38,765 nt of DNA from Stenoxybacter acetivorans DSM 19021 (GCF_000745895.1 NZ_JQKE01000024.1:1-38765); one strand, 5' to 3'; shown: positions 1 to 10,212, numbered from the stretch's first letter. Program-made: numbers and translations. The notes: generated by a model from the sequence alone, not told the origin.

Positions 1-2
1 TA

Positions 3-104
3 ATCCGCCTATCACCTGTGAAGCGCAAAGGTGGCATTAAAGTACAGCGATTACTGGCGGCTACCTCTGATAATTACCGTGAGCAACTACTGAAACTGTG
101 TTAA
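3..104 (+). CDS. C-terminal end of an unidentified protein (5' partial)
   Basis: An open frame runs from the window edge to a TAA at 102-104 and gives 33 basic residues ending in REQLLKLC. The rest of the gene lies outside the window. I do not recognise the family. It converges on ygfA, with 38 bases between the two stop codons and no clear terminator hairpin. It could also be a chance open frame, because only 100 bases are visible. Confidence 0.35.
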   Translation: MRLSPVKRKGGIKVQRLLAATSDNYREQLLKLC

Positions 105-142
105 ATCTTTCATGCGATTGCCCTGATCAATTGGGTATGTGT

Positions 143-724
143 TCACGGAGAAAATTTTTGCCAACCGTGTTCACTCACAAATGATCTCAAGGCTTGGTCG
201 TGCGGTTCTGTGGGCAGAGTGTCCACTTTCTGGCAGGAGAACCCCGCACCGATGATGCGGGGAAGATGGCTTCGGGCTGCCTGAAAAAGTGTGGCATCGT
301 AATAACCGCCGCCTTGTCCGAGCCGAAATCCTTGTTGGTCAATGCCCAGCAGCGGCACGATAATGGTGTGCAGTCGGTGGGCACGGATTTTAGGTGTTTG
401 CCGCCATGTTTGTTTTTGCCGCCCGCATTTTTCAGACAGTTTTGTGCAGGGGGTGAACCACAGCCGCAATTTTTTGCGTTCAATCAATGGGAAATAGGGT
501 TTTGCACCGCGCTGCCGTGCTTTTTGTACAAAATCATGCAACGATAATTCACTGCCCATGGCTTCATATACCGCCATTTTTTTACCGCGTTTAATCAGCC
601 GATACAGTTGATGATTGATTCGTTTTTCAGCACGAAAACGTTCATTTTTCGGCAAATTTTTTCGTGCTTGACGCAATCGGCGGCGCAGATCGGCTTTTAA
701 TTGAGCATGAGCTGATGTGTTCAT
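143..724 (-). CDS. ygfA: 5-formyltetrahydrofolate cyclo-ligase
   Basis: This cytosolic enzyme converts 5-formyl-THF to 5,10-methenyl-THF with ATP and returns a stored folate to one-carbon metabolism. The 193-residue protein has the usual family length. It carries the family's glycine-rich motif RLGQGGGYYDATL at about residues 134-146, the ATP/folate-binding segment, and PTEPHDQAL at about 171-179. The N-terminus is strongly basic, as in homologues. It lies 31 bases downstream of purB on the same strand, so the two are probably co-transcribed; purine synthesis and the folate pool are metabolically linked. The symbol follows E. coli ygfA (also called fau). Confidence 0.93.
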   Translation of the reverse strand: MNTSAHAQLKADLRRRLRQARKNLPKNERFRAEKRINHQLYRLIKRGKKMAVYEAMGSELSLHDFVQKARQRGAKPYFPLIERKKLRLWFTPCTKLSEKCGRQKQTWRQTPKIRAHRLHTIIVPLLGIDQQGFRLGQGGGYYDATLFQAARSHLPRIIGAGFSCQKVDTLPTEPHDQALRSFVSEHGWQKFSP

Positions 725-755
725 TGTGCGGTAAATTTCAGGCAGCTAATCTGTA

Positions 756-2598
<1,843 letters not shown>

Positions 2599-3703
2599 TT
2601 ACACGCCTTGTTTCAAGCTGGCTTCAATGAATCCATCTAAATCACCGTCCATCACTGCTTTGATATTGCCGACTTCATAACCTGTGCGCAAGTCTTTGAT
2701 ACGGGAGGAATCAAAAACATAGGAGCGGATTTGGTGTCCCCAGCCGACATCGGACTTGCTGTCTTCCAGCGATTGTTTTTCTTCGCTGCGTTTGCGCATT
2801 TCCAATTCAAACAACTTGGCTTTGAGCATATTCATGGCTTCATCGCGGTTGCGGTGTTGAGAGCGATCATTTTGGCATTGAACCACGATGCCGGTTGGCT
2901 CATGGGTGATGCGCACTGCGGAATCGGTTTTATTAATGTGCTGACCGCCTGCGCCGGATGCTCGGTAGGTATCAATGCGCAAATCGGCAGGATTGATTTC
3001 AATTTCAATACTGTCATCAACTTCAGGATAAACAAACACGGAAGCAAATGAAGTGTGGCGTTTGTTGTTGGCATCAAACGGGGAGTAGCGCACCAAACGG
3101 TGAATACCGGTTTCGGTACGCAATAAACCGTAGGCATATTCACCATCTAATTTGATGGTGGCGCGGTTTACGCCGGCAATTTCACCTTCGTCTTCTTCTA
3201 AAATTTCTACTTTAAAGCCTTTGCGTTCGGCATAGCGCAGATACATGCGCAACAGCATGCCTGCCCAATCTTCTGCTTCAGTACCACCGGCTCCGGCAAC
3301 AATATCAATAAAACAGTTATTGACATCAGCAGGTTGGTCAAACATGCGCTTGAATTCCAAATCTGCCATTTTGGATTCCAGATTATGAATATCGGCTTCT
3401 ACGGCAGAAAAACTGTCGTTATCGTTTTCTTCTACCGCCATATCAAGCAATAAGCGATTGTCTTCAATGCCGATTTGGAGATTGTCGAGGGTTAAGACAA
3501 TGCTTTCCAATACTTTGCGCTCTTTACCGATTTCTTGCGCTTTTTTTGGGTCGTTCCATAATTCGGGATCTTCAGACAGCCCAACCACTTCTTCTAAACG
3601 ATCTTTTTTGCCATCGTAGTCAAAGATACCCCCGAATATCGATGTTGCGTTGTGCTAAATCAGTGAGGATATTGTGTAATTGGTTGATTTGTTCGGTTTC
3701 CAT
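2599..3703 (-). CDS. prfB: Peptide chain release factor 2, with programmed +1 frameshift
   Basis: RF2 recognises UAA and UGA and triggers peptide release in the ribosome. Frame 0 starts at the ATG at 3703-3701 and reads 27 codons to CTT (3625-3623). An in-frame TGA (3622-3620) follows. Skipping one T gives GAC TAC GAT, and the frame continues to 2599, for a total near 367 residues (E. coli has 365). The slippery site CTT-TGA-C is preceded by the Shine-Dalgarno-like GGGGGT, spaced as in E. coli. This is the autoregulatory frameshift: low RF2 lets the ribosome pause and shift. The anticodon-like SPF is in RYSPFDANN and the catalytic GGQ is in GAGGQHINK. An annotation that starts at 3588 or 3621 would miss the N-terminus. 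The fimV terminator lies upstream. Confidence 0.96.
3604..3635 (-). promoter_or_regulatory. RF2 programmed frameshift site
   Basis: On the minus strand the sequence reads GGGGGTATCTTTGACTAC. It combines an internal Shine-Dalgarno-like run, the slippery CTT codon and the UGA that RF2 itself decodes. The frame-0 TGA is at 3622-3620 and the +1 frame opens with GAC at 3621-3619. Confidence 0.95.
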
Positions 3704-3799
3704 ACTCAGGTTTCTGATAATAACAATTGACAAAACGGTTGATTATACGCGAAAAGCAGGATGATGACGATGTGGCAATCATGAGAATTGGGCAGCAAA

Positions 3800-3833
3800 A
3801 TAAAAACAGACTAAACCGGTTAGGATTAGTCTG
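3800..3833 (-). terminator. Intrinsic terminator of fimV
   Basis: CAGACTAA (3807-3814) pairs with TTAGTCTG (3826-3833) around an 11-base loop. On the minus strand the stem is followed by TTTTTATTTTG. It lies about 20 bases beyond the fimV stop and is built without DUS, unlike most terminators here. Confidence 0.8.
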
Positions 3834-3852
3834 CCGATTTGCTTGCTGTACG

Positions 3853-6582
3853 CTAACCGCCCAATTGCCGCAATAATCTGCGGGCATCGGAGAGTGGTTT
3901 TCCTTTGGCACCGTCAATGAGTTCACGCAATGTGGTACGTGCGGTTTTGGCATCGTCTTGCTCTAAATACATTTTCGCCAATTCCAATTTGGCTTCCATA
4001 GGAATACGCTCGTCATCGTTCAATTCGATGAGTGCGTCGGTATCGGTGCTGTTCCAATGATCAAATTCATTGACATCAATATCAGTTTGTTTTGCCAAAT
4101 CAAATTCGTTGGGTGTGGTCAATTCAACCTCAACCGTTTGTGTTTGGGAAGCAGGTTCTGCCGCTGTGGCAGTGATGGTATCCCAGCTGAAACTTTGGTC
4201 ATTTAAATCGGGCAGTATCGGTTCACTGATTTGTTTATCAACGGTTTTTGTGAAAGAAGTTTCTGCTGCAGACGCTATTGGCTTGTCTGCACTGATGTTG
4301 TTGCTTTCGGCAAAGCCCAAAGAACCCCAATCAATGCCTTGTATATCCGCTTTTTCGGCGAATGTATCATGTGGCGTGATGTCTAACGCACCCAGGCTGT
4401 TTGAAGGTGCTTCAGCAGCGGCAGACGGCGAATCAAAGCCGATATCGCCATCCCATGTCAAATCGGAATATGCGGACGAATCAATATTTTGGGTTGAATC
4501 AACGGTAGGTTGCTTGTTTGCCGGTTGAGCCATGTTTATATTACTGCTGTCAGAATCGAAATTCAGCCACGATAAATCTTCTTTTGCCGATGTGCTTTTC
4601 TCCGGATCGGCTACGGCAATGGCAACGGGTGTGTGGCTTTCTGATTCCGGTTCTTCCACAGTCCATTCAAAATTTTCCTCGGCAAACTGGTCGTCAATAC
4701 CGGCAGGTTCGGCAGATTTGCCAACGTGGGTACTGATGGCGGCAGAGGCCGCTTTAACCGGTTCGTCCCAAGTTAAATCAAATTCATCTATTGATTCAGT
4801 TTGCGCAGGTTCGTTGGATGGCTTGGGCTTGGTTATTGGGGCATCGAAAGCGGGCAGAGCAGCTTCTTTTGCTGTCGGCAATGCTTCATGGCTTTCAGGC
4901 ATACCTTTAATGGGTTTAATAACTTTGTCGGTAATGCCTTCCAGCCAAGACCAATCTTCTTCGTCGTTTTGCGGTTGGGTTGTTTTGTTTACCGGCGGCG
5001 TTGCGGGTTTGTCGGCAACAAACGGTTTTGCCGCCGCAACCGATACAGCAGTCACTGTGCCGGCATCTTCATCTAAGAACAAAATATCATCGTCATCGTC
5101 AAAATCATCATCGGATTGAGGAATTTCCGTTCCGCCATCATCGTTTGTTTGAGCAGTAGCTTTGCGGCGGCGATAAAACAATAAAAGCAGCAACAATAAA
5201 ATGAGACCGCCGCCGCCCATCAGTGCATAACGCACCATGTCGTTGTCCAATAAACCGGACAATGTCTTGCTGATATCGGCGGTGCTGAAAGCACCTTCTT
5301 CCGATTCGGGCAATGGCTGCGCCGTGGATATGGGTTCAAGTTCAATAACCACAGGCACTGAAGCCGCTACTTCAGCGGAAGCACTTAAGGGTGCTGACGC
5401 GATAATCGGCTCTGAGGTAACAATTGCTTCAAACGGTTCTGAAGCAGGCAGCGTTGTTTGAGGTGCCGAAGCCGGCAGTGCTGCGGGCTGCTCAATCGGT
5501 GCAGGTAAAATCGGCTGCGGCGGAGGAGTAACGGCTGGTGCAGCAGTCTGCGCGGGCGCGGTGTTTGTCGGTTTGGGTGGTGTACTCGGCACGGCAGGTG
5601 GTTGTACGGGCGGCGTGTTCACAATTGGTGTTTTTGCAATAGCATGTACAGGTGGTGCTTTTGCAACAGCGGGTTTGTTTTTTTGTGCGGATTGATTCCG
5701 AGGTGCAACGGGAGAGACAGGGGCATCGTTAAATGCCAATTGCTGCATTCTGTCGGCAGTGGGAATATTTAATGTTACGTTTTGGTACATTAAATTTGGA
5801 TTGTTGTTGCGGAAAGCGTGTGGATTGGCACGAGCCAGTGCACGAACGGTTTGCATTAAGGTTAAACCGGCGGGCTGAACTTTACGGGCAACATCAATCA
5901 GGTTTTCGCTTGGCAAAATGCGGTAGTTTTGCCCTGCAAGGGCTTGAGAGCGTGCAGAGCTGACGGGTGCTTGCATGCTTAATGCTTCGGCTTGGGCAGC
6001 CCTGCGCTTGGCTTCACTCAGGCTTTCATTTGGCAAAACGCGGTAATCTTGTTCGGTAGCGGCTTGAGAGCGGGCAGCGCTGCTCGGTGCTTGCATGCTT
6101 AACGCTTCGGCTTGAGCGGCTCTGCGTTTGGCTTCATTACTGATGGGTGTGGGTGGAATAAACGGCGTGGACGAAGCATTTTTCGGCAAAACCGCTGTTC
6201 CACCGACATTTTGGGCAGGTGCTGGTATGGCGGCGGCAGAAGCCGGCGGGTCGAGTAATGCGGTATATTGACGAGATTGTCCGTCAACCGATACGCTGAA
6301 CGCCAGCATGGGTTCACGTATGGGCTGATTGGAGCGTAAACGGATAAGTACATTATTGCCTTGCGGTACAATTTGCGCTTGAAAAACCGCACCGGTAATG
6401 GTTAAACGCCGCTGATTCATCAAGGTTTGCGCTTGCTCACCGCTGGCAATGATGCTGCCTGAAAAGGGTTCACCCAAAGACGAATGCACTTGCAAATTGC
6501 CCAATCCAGCAAAAGATGGCGCAGCAAGAGCCGATACACATAAAGATAATGCGATTTTTTTCAAAGGTTTACCTTGTTTCAA
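3853..6582 (-). CDS. fimV: FimV/TspA-like inner-membrane protein with LysM region
   Basis: FimV proteins organise polar type IV pilus and twitching functions; the neisserial homologue is known as TspA. The 909 residues show a signal peptide ending near APSFA, then a conserved FimV N-terminal domain starting GLGNLQVHSSLGEPF. A peptidoglycan-binding LysM-like segment follows at about 218-275 (NYRILPSENL to LNIP), then a proline/alanine-rich linker (about 300-420). One membrane segment sits at about 453-470, followed by basic RRRK. A long acidic cytoplasmic part ends in the FimV C-terminal helix domain (DERIPMEAKLELAKMYLEQ to the end). Residues 149-188 and 189-228 are a tandem duplication (see repeat). 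It is divergent from ispZ and has its own terminator. The family is clear; the exact role here is inferred. Confidence 0.9.
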   Translation of the reverse strand: MKQGKPLKKIALSLCVSALAAPSFAGLGNLQVHSSLGEPFSGSIIASGEQAQTLMNQRRLTITGAVFQAQIVPQGNNVLIRLRSNQPIREPMLAFSVSVDGQSRQYTALLDPPASAAAIPAPAQNVGGTAVLPKNASSTPFIPPTPISNEAKRRAAQAEALSMQAPSSAARSQAATEQDYRVLPNESLSEAKRRAAQAEALSMQAPVSSARSQALAGQNYRILPSENLIDVARKVQPAGLTLMQTVRALARANPHAFRNNNPNLMYQNVTLNIPTADRMQQLAFNDAPVSPVAPRNQSAQKNKPAVAKAPPVHAIAKTPIVNTPPVQPPAVPSTPPKPTNTAPAQTAAPAVTPPPQPILPAPIEQPAALPASAPQTTLPASEPFEAIVTSEPIIASAPLSASAEVAASVPVVIELEPISTAQPLPESEEGAFSTADISKTLSGLLDNDMVRYALMGGGGLILLLLLLLFYRRRKATAQTNDDGGTEIPQSDDDFDDDDDILFLDEDAGTVTAVSVAAAKPFVADKPATPPVNKTTQPQNDEEDWSWLEGITDKVIKPIKGMPESHEALPTAKEAALPAFDAPITKPKPSNEPAQTESIDEFDLTWDEPVKAASAAISTHVGKSAEPAGIDDQFAEENFEWTVEEPESESHTPVAIAVADPEKSTSAKEDLSWLNFDSDSSNINMAQPANKQPTVDSTQNIDSSAYSDLTWDGDIGFDSPSAAAEAPSNSLGALDITPHDTFAEKADIQGIDWGSLGFAESNNISADKPIASAAETSFTKTVDKQISEPILPDLNDQSFSWDTITATAAEPASQTQTVEVELTTPNEFDLAKQTDIDVNEFDHWNSTDTDALIELNDDERIPMEAKLELAKMYLEQDDAKTARTTLRELIDGAKGKPLSDARRLLRQLGG
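5899..6138 (-). repeat. Two tandem 120-bp units inside fimV
   Basis: Units at 6138-6019 and 6018-5899 encode 40-residue copies. Each starts with EAKRRAAQAEALSMQAP and ends with YR(V/I)LP(N/S)E(S/N)L, the opening strand of the LysM-like domain. The copies differ at several positions in DNA and protein, so the duplication is not recent. Only the second copy continues into a full LysM-like segment. Confidence 0.9.
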
Positions 6583-6895
6583 ACCCGTCTCCCAATCTAG
6601 TCATACAAGTCTTTCAGTCAGCCGATATAACTGCTTCATAAACAGTTGAAGTACTCGTAAAACCAGCGCATCTTATTCAGAATAATGCTCTATCATAGCT
6701 TTTTCAAAGGAAAAAGCAAAGTATTACGTGTGTATTAAGCGGGTGAAAAAATCAGAAAATAGAGTTTAGGCGCGAATAAGTTATCGAAAATGCCATTAAA
6801 ATATGACACATATTCACATTCTTTGGGTGTTACTTTTATCGGGTTCAGGGTATGATTCGTCTCTTTAAAAAGCGTTCGGCAAACGGTAGCGGATT
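6583..6895. promoter_or_regulatory. Divergent fimV/ispZ control region
   Basis: This 313-base gap separates two divergent starts and must hold both promoters. A TATGAT at 6851-6856 is a possible -10 for ispZ, but I see no good -35 at 16-18 bases. No ORF, hairpin or DUS stands out. Confidence 0.4.
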
Positions 6896-7447
6896 ATGAA
6901 AGCAGTTTTTGAATTGTTGGTGGTGATTTTGTTTTTTGTTACCTATGTTTTAACAAAAAACATCATTGCAGCAACGGCAGTAGCGGTGGCGGCGGGTATT
7001 ATTCAGGCAGCATTTGCTTGGGTGAAACACAGAAAACTGGAAACCATGCAATGGGTGAGTTTGTTGCTGATTGTGGTTTTGGGCGGAGCCACCATTGTAT
7101 TAAAAGATGCGCGTTTTATCATGTGGAAACCCTCTTTGCTGTTTTGGTTGATGGCGTTGATATTGCTGGTCTCATTGCTTATGGGTAAAAATGCGTTAAA
7201 AGCAGTGATGGGCAAGGAAATCGCTCTGCCGGAAAAAGTATGGCTGAAATTAACTGCGGCGTGGGCGGTGTTTTTGTTGTTGCTGGGCGTCGTCAATTTA
7301 TGGGTGGCATATCAATTTACCGAAGCGCAATGGGTGAACTATAAATTATTCGGCACTACCGGATTATTGATTATTTTCGTGATTGTGCAAACCGTGTATA
7401 TCAGCCGTTTTGTTGAAAAAGAAGTATCCATTAAAGAGGAACAATAG
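6896..7447 (+). CDS. yciB: Inner-membrane septation protein IspZ/YciB
   Basis: YciB/IspZ is a small polytopic inner-membrane protein linked to septation and envelope integrity; its biochemical role is not settled. The 183 residues form five to six hydrophobic segments, starting with VFELLVVILFFVTYVLTK. They include the conserved WKPSLLFWLMALILL and the family's NLWVAYQF...WVNYKLFG region near residues 127-147. It is first in a tight plus-strand cluster: the yciI ATG follows its TAG directly. The ribosome-binding site is weak. The same neighbours occur next to tspA in meningococcus. Confidence 0.93.
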   Translation: MKAVFELLVVILFFVTYVLTKNIIAATAVAVAAGIIQAAFAWVKHRKLETMQWVSLLLIVVLGGATIVLKDARFIMWKPSLLFWLMALILLVSLLMGKNALKAVMGKEIALPEKVWLKLTAAWAVFLLLLGVVNLWVAYQFTEAQWVNYKLFGTTGLLIIFVIVQTVYISRFVEKEVSIKEEQ

Positions 7448-7738
7448 ATGCTGTTTATGTTGTTGGCAACCGATGCTGAAAATTCGGCAGAAAAACGTGC
7501 GGCGGTGCGGGAAAAACATTTGGCACGATTGCACGTGTTGCAAGCAAAAGGGCATTTGGTGCTGGCGGGTCCCAATCCTTTGCCTGATAACGATACACAA
7601 TTTTCAGGCAGCCTGATTGTGGCGGATTTTGCATCTTTGGACGAAGCGCAGGCATGGGCGGGAGATGATCCTTATCTTCACGCCGGCGTATATGAAGAAA
7701 TTTTAATTCGCCCGTTTAAACAGGTATTACCTGCATGA
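7448..7738 (+). CDS. yciI: YciI family protein
   Basis: This 96-residue protein has the ferredoxin-like YciI fold, with MLFMLLATDAENS at the start, RAAVREKHLARL, and LIVADFASLDEAQAWAGDDPY. The family's His/Asp pair (REKHLARL and GDDPY) is visible. The family is thought to include small enzymes or dehalogenase-like proteins; function here is unknown. It starts directly after the yciB stop and overlaps the bolA start by four bases (ATGA), so translation is probably coupled. A perfect DUS (7603-7614, reverse orientation) lies inside the gene and encodes part of FSGSLI. Confidence 0.9.
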   Translation: MLFMLLATDAENSAEKRAAVREKHLARLHVLQAKGHLVLAGPNPLPDNDTQFSGSLIVADFASLDEAQAWAGDDPYLHAGVYEEILIRPFKQVLPA

Positions 7739-8010
7739 ATACCGCCCATGAAATTGAAAAACGGTTGCAAGCTGTTTTAAAACCCGCGCATTTAATTGTT
7801 GAGGACGACAGTGCCGCTCATGCGGGGCATGCCGGCAATCGACAAGGCGGCGGGCATTATCGGGTTCTTGTTGTGAGTGCGACTTTTTCAGGTGAAAACC
7901 GAGTGAACCGCCAGCGGTTGGTCCAAGACGCATTAGACGGGCTGTTTGTGCAGCAAATCCATGCGTTGAACATAAAAGCATTAACGCCGGAAGAATTTCA
8001 GGCAGCCTGA
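7735..8010 (+). CDS. bolA: BolA family protein
   Basis: BolA-type proteins partner with monothiol glutaredoxins in Fe-S handling, and some act as regulators. The 91-residue protein has the family pattern: N-terminal helix HEIEKRLQAVLKPAHLIVEDDSAAH, the conserved AGHAG...GGHYRVLVVSATFSG core, and NRQRLVQDALDGLF...IHALNIKALTPEEF. Its start overlaps the yciI stop (ATGA). A DUS overlaps its last codons. Whether it belongs to the BolA or the IbaG subgroup cannot be decided by eye. Confidence 0.92.
   Translation: MNTAHEIEKRLQAVLKPAHLIVEDDSAAHAGHAGNRQGGGHYRVLVVSATFSGENRVNRQRLVQDALDGLFVQQIHALNIKALTPEEFQAA
7997..8008 (-). repeat. DNA uptake sequence
   Basis: A perfect reverse-strand AGGCTGCCTGAA at the end of bolA. 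It is extended to the 15-base quasi-palindrome TTCAGGCAGCCTGAA, so the other strand reads AGGCAGCCTGAA. Confidence 0.85.
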
Positions 8011-8096
8011 AAAATGGGGCGGCTGTTTGAAAATTTGTTGGAAGCCCTGAAATGGATTTTTTAAAGAGAATTATTTTAAGAGGAAAGTGAAAAAAT

Positions 8097-8942
8097 ATGA
8101 AAAAACGTTTGGCGACAGCCGCTGTATTACTGGGTTTCTCTGTATCTGCTTTGGCACAAACTGTGGTAACGGTAAACGGCACTAAAATCGACAGCAAAAT
8201 TGTTGATTCACAAGTTGCTTTGAGCAAAATGCCGGATACACCGCAACTGCGCGATCAAATCACGCAACGTTTGATTACGCGGACGCTGTTACTTCAAGAA
8301 GCGCAGCGTTTAAAACTGGATCAAGATCCGCAGTATCTTGACTTATTAAAACAAGCACGCGCCGAAGCCAAGCGTTTGGGTGATGATAAGAAAGCAGGTT
8401 TTAATGAAGATTGGGCAACTTTCAAAGACAATTTATTGGCAGATGCCGTTGTGTCTGATGCAGTGAGCAGCAAACCGATTGCAGAAGACGAAATCAAACA
8501 ATCTTACCAAAACCTGCAAAAATACTATCAAGGCTCTCAAGAAGTGCAATTGGGTGAGGTGGTAACGCGCAGTGCCGATGACGCACAGGCAGTTATCAGC
8601 GGATTGAAAGCCAATAAGAAATTTGCTGATTTGGTAAAACAATATACCATTGATCCAACGGGTAAAGAAGCAGGCGGAATTCCCAAAAGCTATGTACCTT
8701 TGAAAGATTTGCAAGAAGGTGCGCCGCAAGTTTATGAAGCTGTTAAAGATTTGAAAAAAGGTCAATACACTACCGCGCCTTTGCAAGGTAATAATGTTTA
8801 TGTGGTGTTTTATGTCAATGATAAACGCAATGTAACTTTGCCGCCTTTGGCAGAAATGACTCCGGTTATCACGGAGCGTTTGCAGGCTGCGCGTGCGAAT
8901 GCGGTTATTGATGCTTTATATAAAAAGGCAAACATTAAATAA
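8097..8942 (+). CDS. Periplasmic parvulin-type peptidyl-prolyl isomerase
   Basis: The protein probably assists folding of secreted or outer-membrane proteins by cis-trans isomerisation of prolyl bonds. The 281 residues start with a signal peptide (MKKRLATAAVLLGFSVSALA, cut before QTVVTV). A SurA/PrsA-like helical N-terminal region follows, then a rotamase domain at about 145-245 (QEVQLGEVVTRSADDA, FADLVKQYTIDPTGKEAGGIP, QYTTAPLQGNNVYVVFYV). Meningococcus has a PpiC-like protein in the same position after bolA. The ribosome-binding site AAGAGG is well placed. It is the first of two tandem related genes. Confidence 0.88.
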   Translation: MKKRLATAAVLLGFSVSALAQTVVTVNGTKIDSKIVDSQVALSKMPDTPQLRDQITQRLITRTLLLQEAQRLKLDQDPQYLDLLKQARAEAKRLGDDKKAGFNEDWATFKDNLLADAVVSDAVSSKPIAEDEIKQSYQNLQKYYQGSQEVQLGEVVTRSADDAQAVISGLKANKKFADLVKQYTIDPTGKEAGGIPKSYVPLKDLQEGAPQVYEAVKDLKKGQYTTAPLQGNNVYVVFYVNDKRNVTLPPLAEMTPVITERLQAARANAVIDALYKKANIK

Positions 8943-8971
8943 GCGTTGTGAAAACAATGAAGGGAAAGTCA

Positions 8972-9724
8972 ATGAAAAAAACAATATGGGTATTGGGTGC
9001 AATCGTCGCCGGATTGGCATTTGCCGATGCGCCGACTGTTTCCCCTGAGCGCGTCAATGTGTTGCTCAAAGAGATGCAGGCGAAAGTGCAAATGCAAAAA
9101 ATGTATCAGCCTGATGAGCCGGTGCCGAGCAATGAAGAATTAACGAAAGAGGCGACTCGTCAGCTGCAAACCGTAGATGTATTAAAAGCAGAAGCACTGA
9201 AAGCGGGCTTAGATAAAAAAGCCGAAACACTGGCTGCTTTGGAAAATTTGCAAGCGCAATTTTATGCCAGTGAGTATGTGGCGTATTTGCAGTCAAAAAT
9301 AGAAGTGGATGAAGCAGATGTGCGTCAGCGTTATGATTTTTTAACGCGTGAAGTGAAATTATTGGTCATTGAATTTCCTGATAAAGCCGCCGGGGAATCG
9401 GGTTTGGGTAAACTGAAAAAAGGCATGGCGTTTGAAACTTTGCTTAAACAAGTCAATCCCGATGCCCCCACTGACGTATGGATAACCCCGCGTGATTTGC
9501 CGCCTCCGATTACACATTTGGCAAGTCAATTAAACGTGGGTCAAATCACAGGTCAGGTAATTGATTTGGATGGTCGTTATTATTTACTGAAACTGGCGGG
9601 TACACGTCCGGGACGTAAAGCACCGTCGTTTGCGGAGGTAAAAGGTCAGGTTGCCGCACAGATTAAGGAAGAAAAAGCACAAGAAGAGATTGCGGCTTTA
9701 TTAAAACAGAATGGCATTGAATAA
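8972..9724 (+). CDS. Second, divergent periplasmic PPIase-like protein
   Basis: I chose the ATG at 8972, which follows AGGGAAAG and begins the signal peptide MKKTIWVLGAIVAGLAFADA. The GTG at 8948 would add eight residues before the signal. The mature protein of about 230 residues has the same layout as its neighbour: helices, then a parvulin-like core (VKLLVIEFPDKAAGESGLGKLKKGMAFETLLKQ, LNVGQITGQVIDLDGRYYLLKLAG), then a C-terminal helix. Several core residues differ from active parvulins, so it may be a chaperone without isomerase activity. It is 29 bases behind its paralogue and ends at a strong terminator. Confidence 0.8.
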   Translation: MKKTIWVLGAIVAGLAFADAPTVSPERVNVLLKEMQAKVQMQKMYQPDEPVPSNEELTKEATRQLQTVDVLKAEALKAGLDKKAETLAALENLQAQFYASEYVAYLQSKIEVDEADVRQRYDFLTREVKLLVIEFPDKAAGESGLGKLKKGMAFETLLKQVNPDAPTDVWITPRDLPPPITHLASQLNVGQITGQVIDLDGRYYLLKLAGTRPGRKAPSFAEVKGQVAAQIKEEKAQEEIAALLKQNGIE

Positions 9725-9742
9725 AGCTGTTTGGCAAGAAAC

Positions 9743-9779
9743 AATTAAGGCTGCCTGAAATTTTCAGGCAGCCTTAATT
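9743..9779 (+). terminator. DUS-palindrome terminator
   Basis: AATTAAGGCTGCCTGAAA faces TTTTCAGGCAGCCTTAATT with almost no loop, giving a near-perfect palindrome made of two perfect DUS copies (9747-9758 and 9764-9775). It sits 19 bases after the second PPIase gene and just before the convergent gene at 9787, so it can serve both strands. Confidence 0.8.
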
Positions 9780-9786
9780 ATTGAGG

Positions 9787-10212
9787 TTATTGGGATTTTT
9801 CCGGCAAAAATGATAAGTCCATAACATAGTTGCGGGGATTATTGGTATCAACGGTTACACTGATTGCGGGCAGCAAATGCGGTTTGGGATCTTTTAATAA
9901 GGGCGGGCTGATAAATTGCACCATTTTACCGGTACGCGGATTAGGCCACAGTGCAATGATTTCGTATTTGTCTTGATAATTACCATCACCGTAACGCATT
10001 TGCCAGTGGCGAATGTCGGACACGGCAGCCTGAACCGTTTCTCCTTGTTTCTTTGCGGTTTGCTCCCCTTCATATTTTGGCAGTAATACCATAAAAAATA
10101 AGGCAGCAAATGCGGCGGTGATTAACCAAGTAATCGGTGTCGGCAAGAGAAAACACAGCAGGACAAAAAATGCCAGAACCGCACCGGCAACGATTAATGT
10201 TATCAAACTCAT
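9787..10212 (-). CDS. Small membrane protein of unknown function
   Basis: I do not recognise the family. The 141 residues begin with two hydrophobic segments at about 3-25 and 27-47, separated by PTPIT. A soluble domain follows that is rich in aromatic and charged residues (DIRHWQMRYGDGNYQDKYEIIALWPNP) and ends in VDTNNPRNYVMDLSFLPEK. The C-terminal part has the look of a small beta domain, as in DUF3592-type membrane proteins, but that is only an impression. It lies 80 bases behind phoB on the same strand with no terminator between, so it may be transcribed with phoB. Confidence 0.7.
   Translation of the reverse strand: MSLITLIVAGAVLAFFVLLCFLLPTPITWLITAAFAALFFMVLLPKYEGEQTAKKQGETVQAAVSDIRHWQMRYGDGNYQDKYEIIALWPNPRTGKMVQFISPPLLKDPKPHLLPAISVTVDTNNPRNYVMDLSFLPEKSQ

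Noticed and set aside
4532-5119. 195-codon plus-strand ORF inside fimV
   Set aside because: It is antisense to the acidic/low-complexity part of FimV, made open by codon bias; no motif, and fimV is clear.
8033-8062. Tiny ORF beginning MGRLFENLLEALKWIF just after bolA
   Set aside because: Sixteen codons, no ribosome-binding site, no recognised family; cannot be supported beyond being open.
7727-8227. 166-codon minus-strand ORF across bolA and the PPIase start
   Set aside because: It overlaps two well-supported genes on the other strand, and its composition is that of a shadow.
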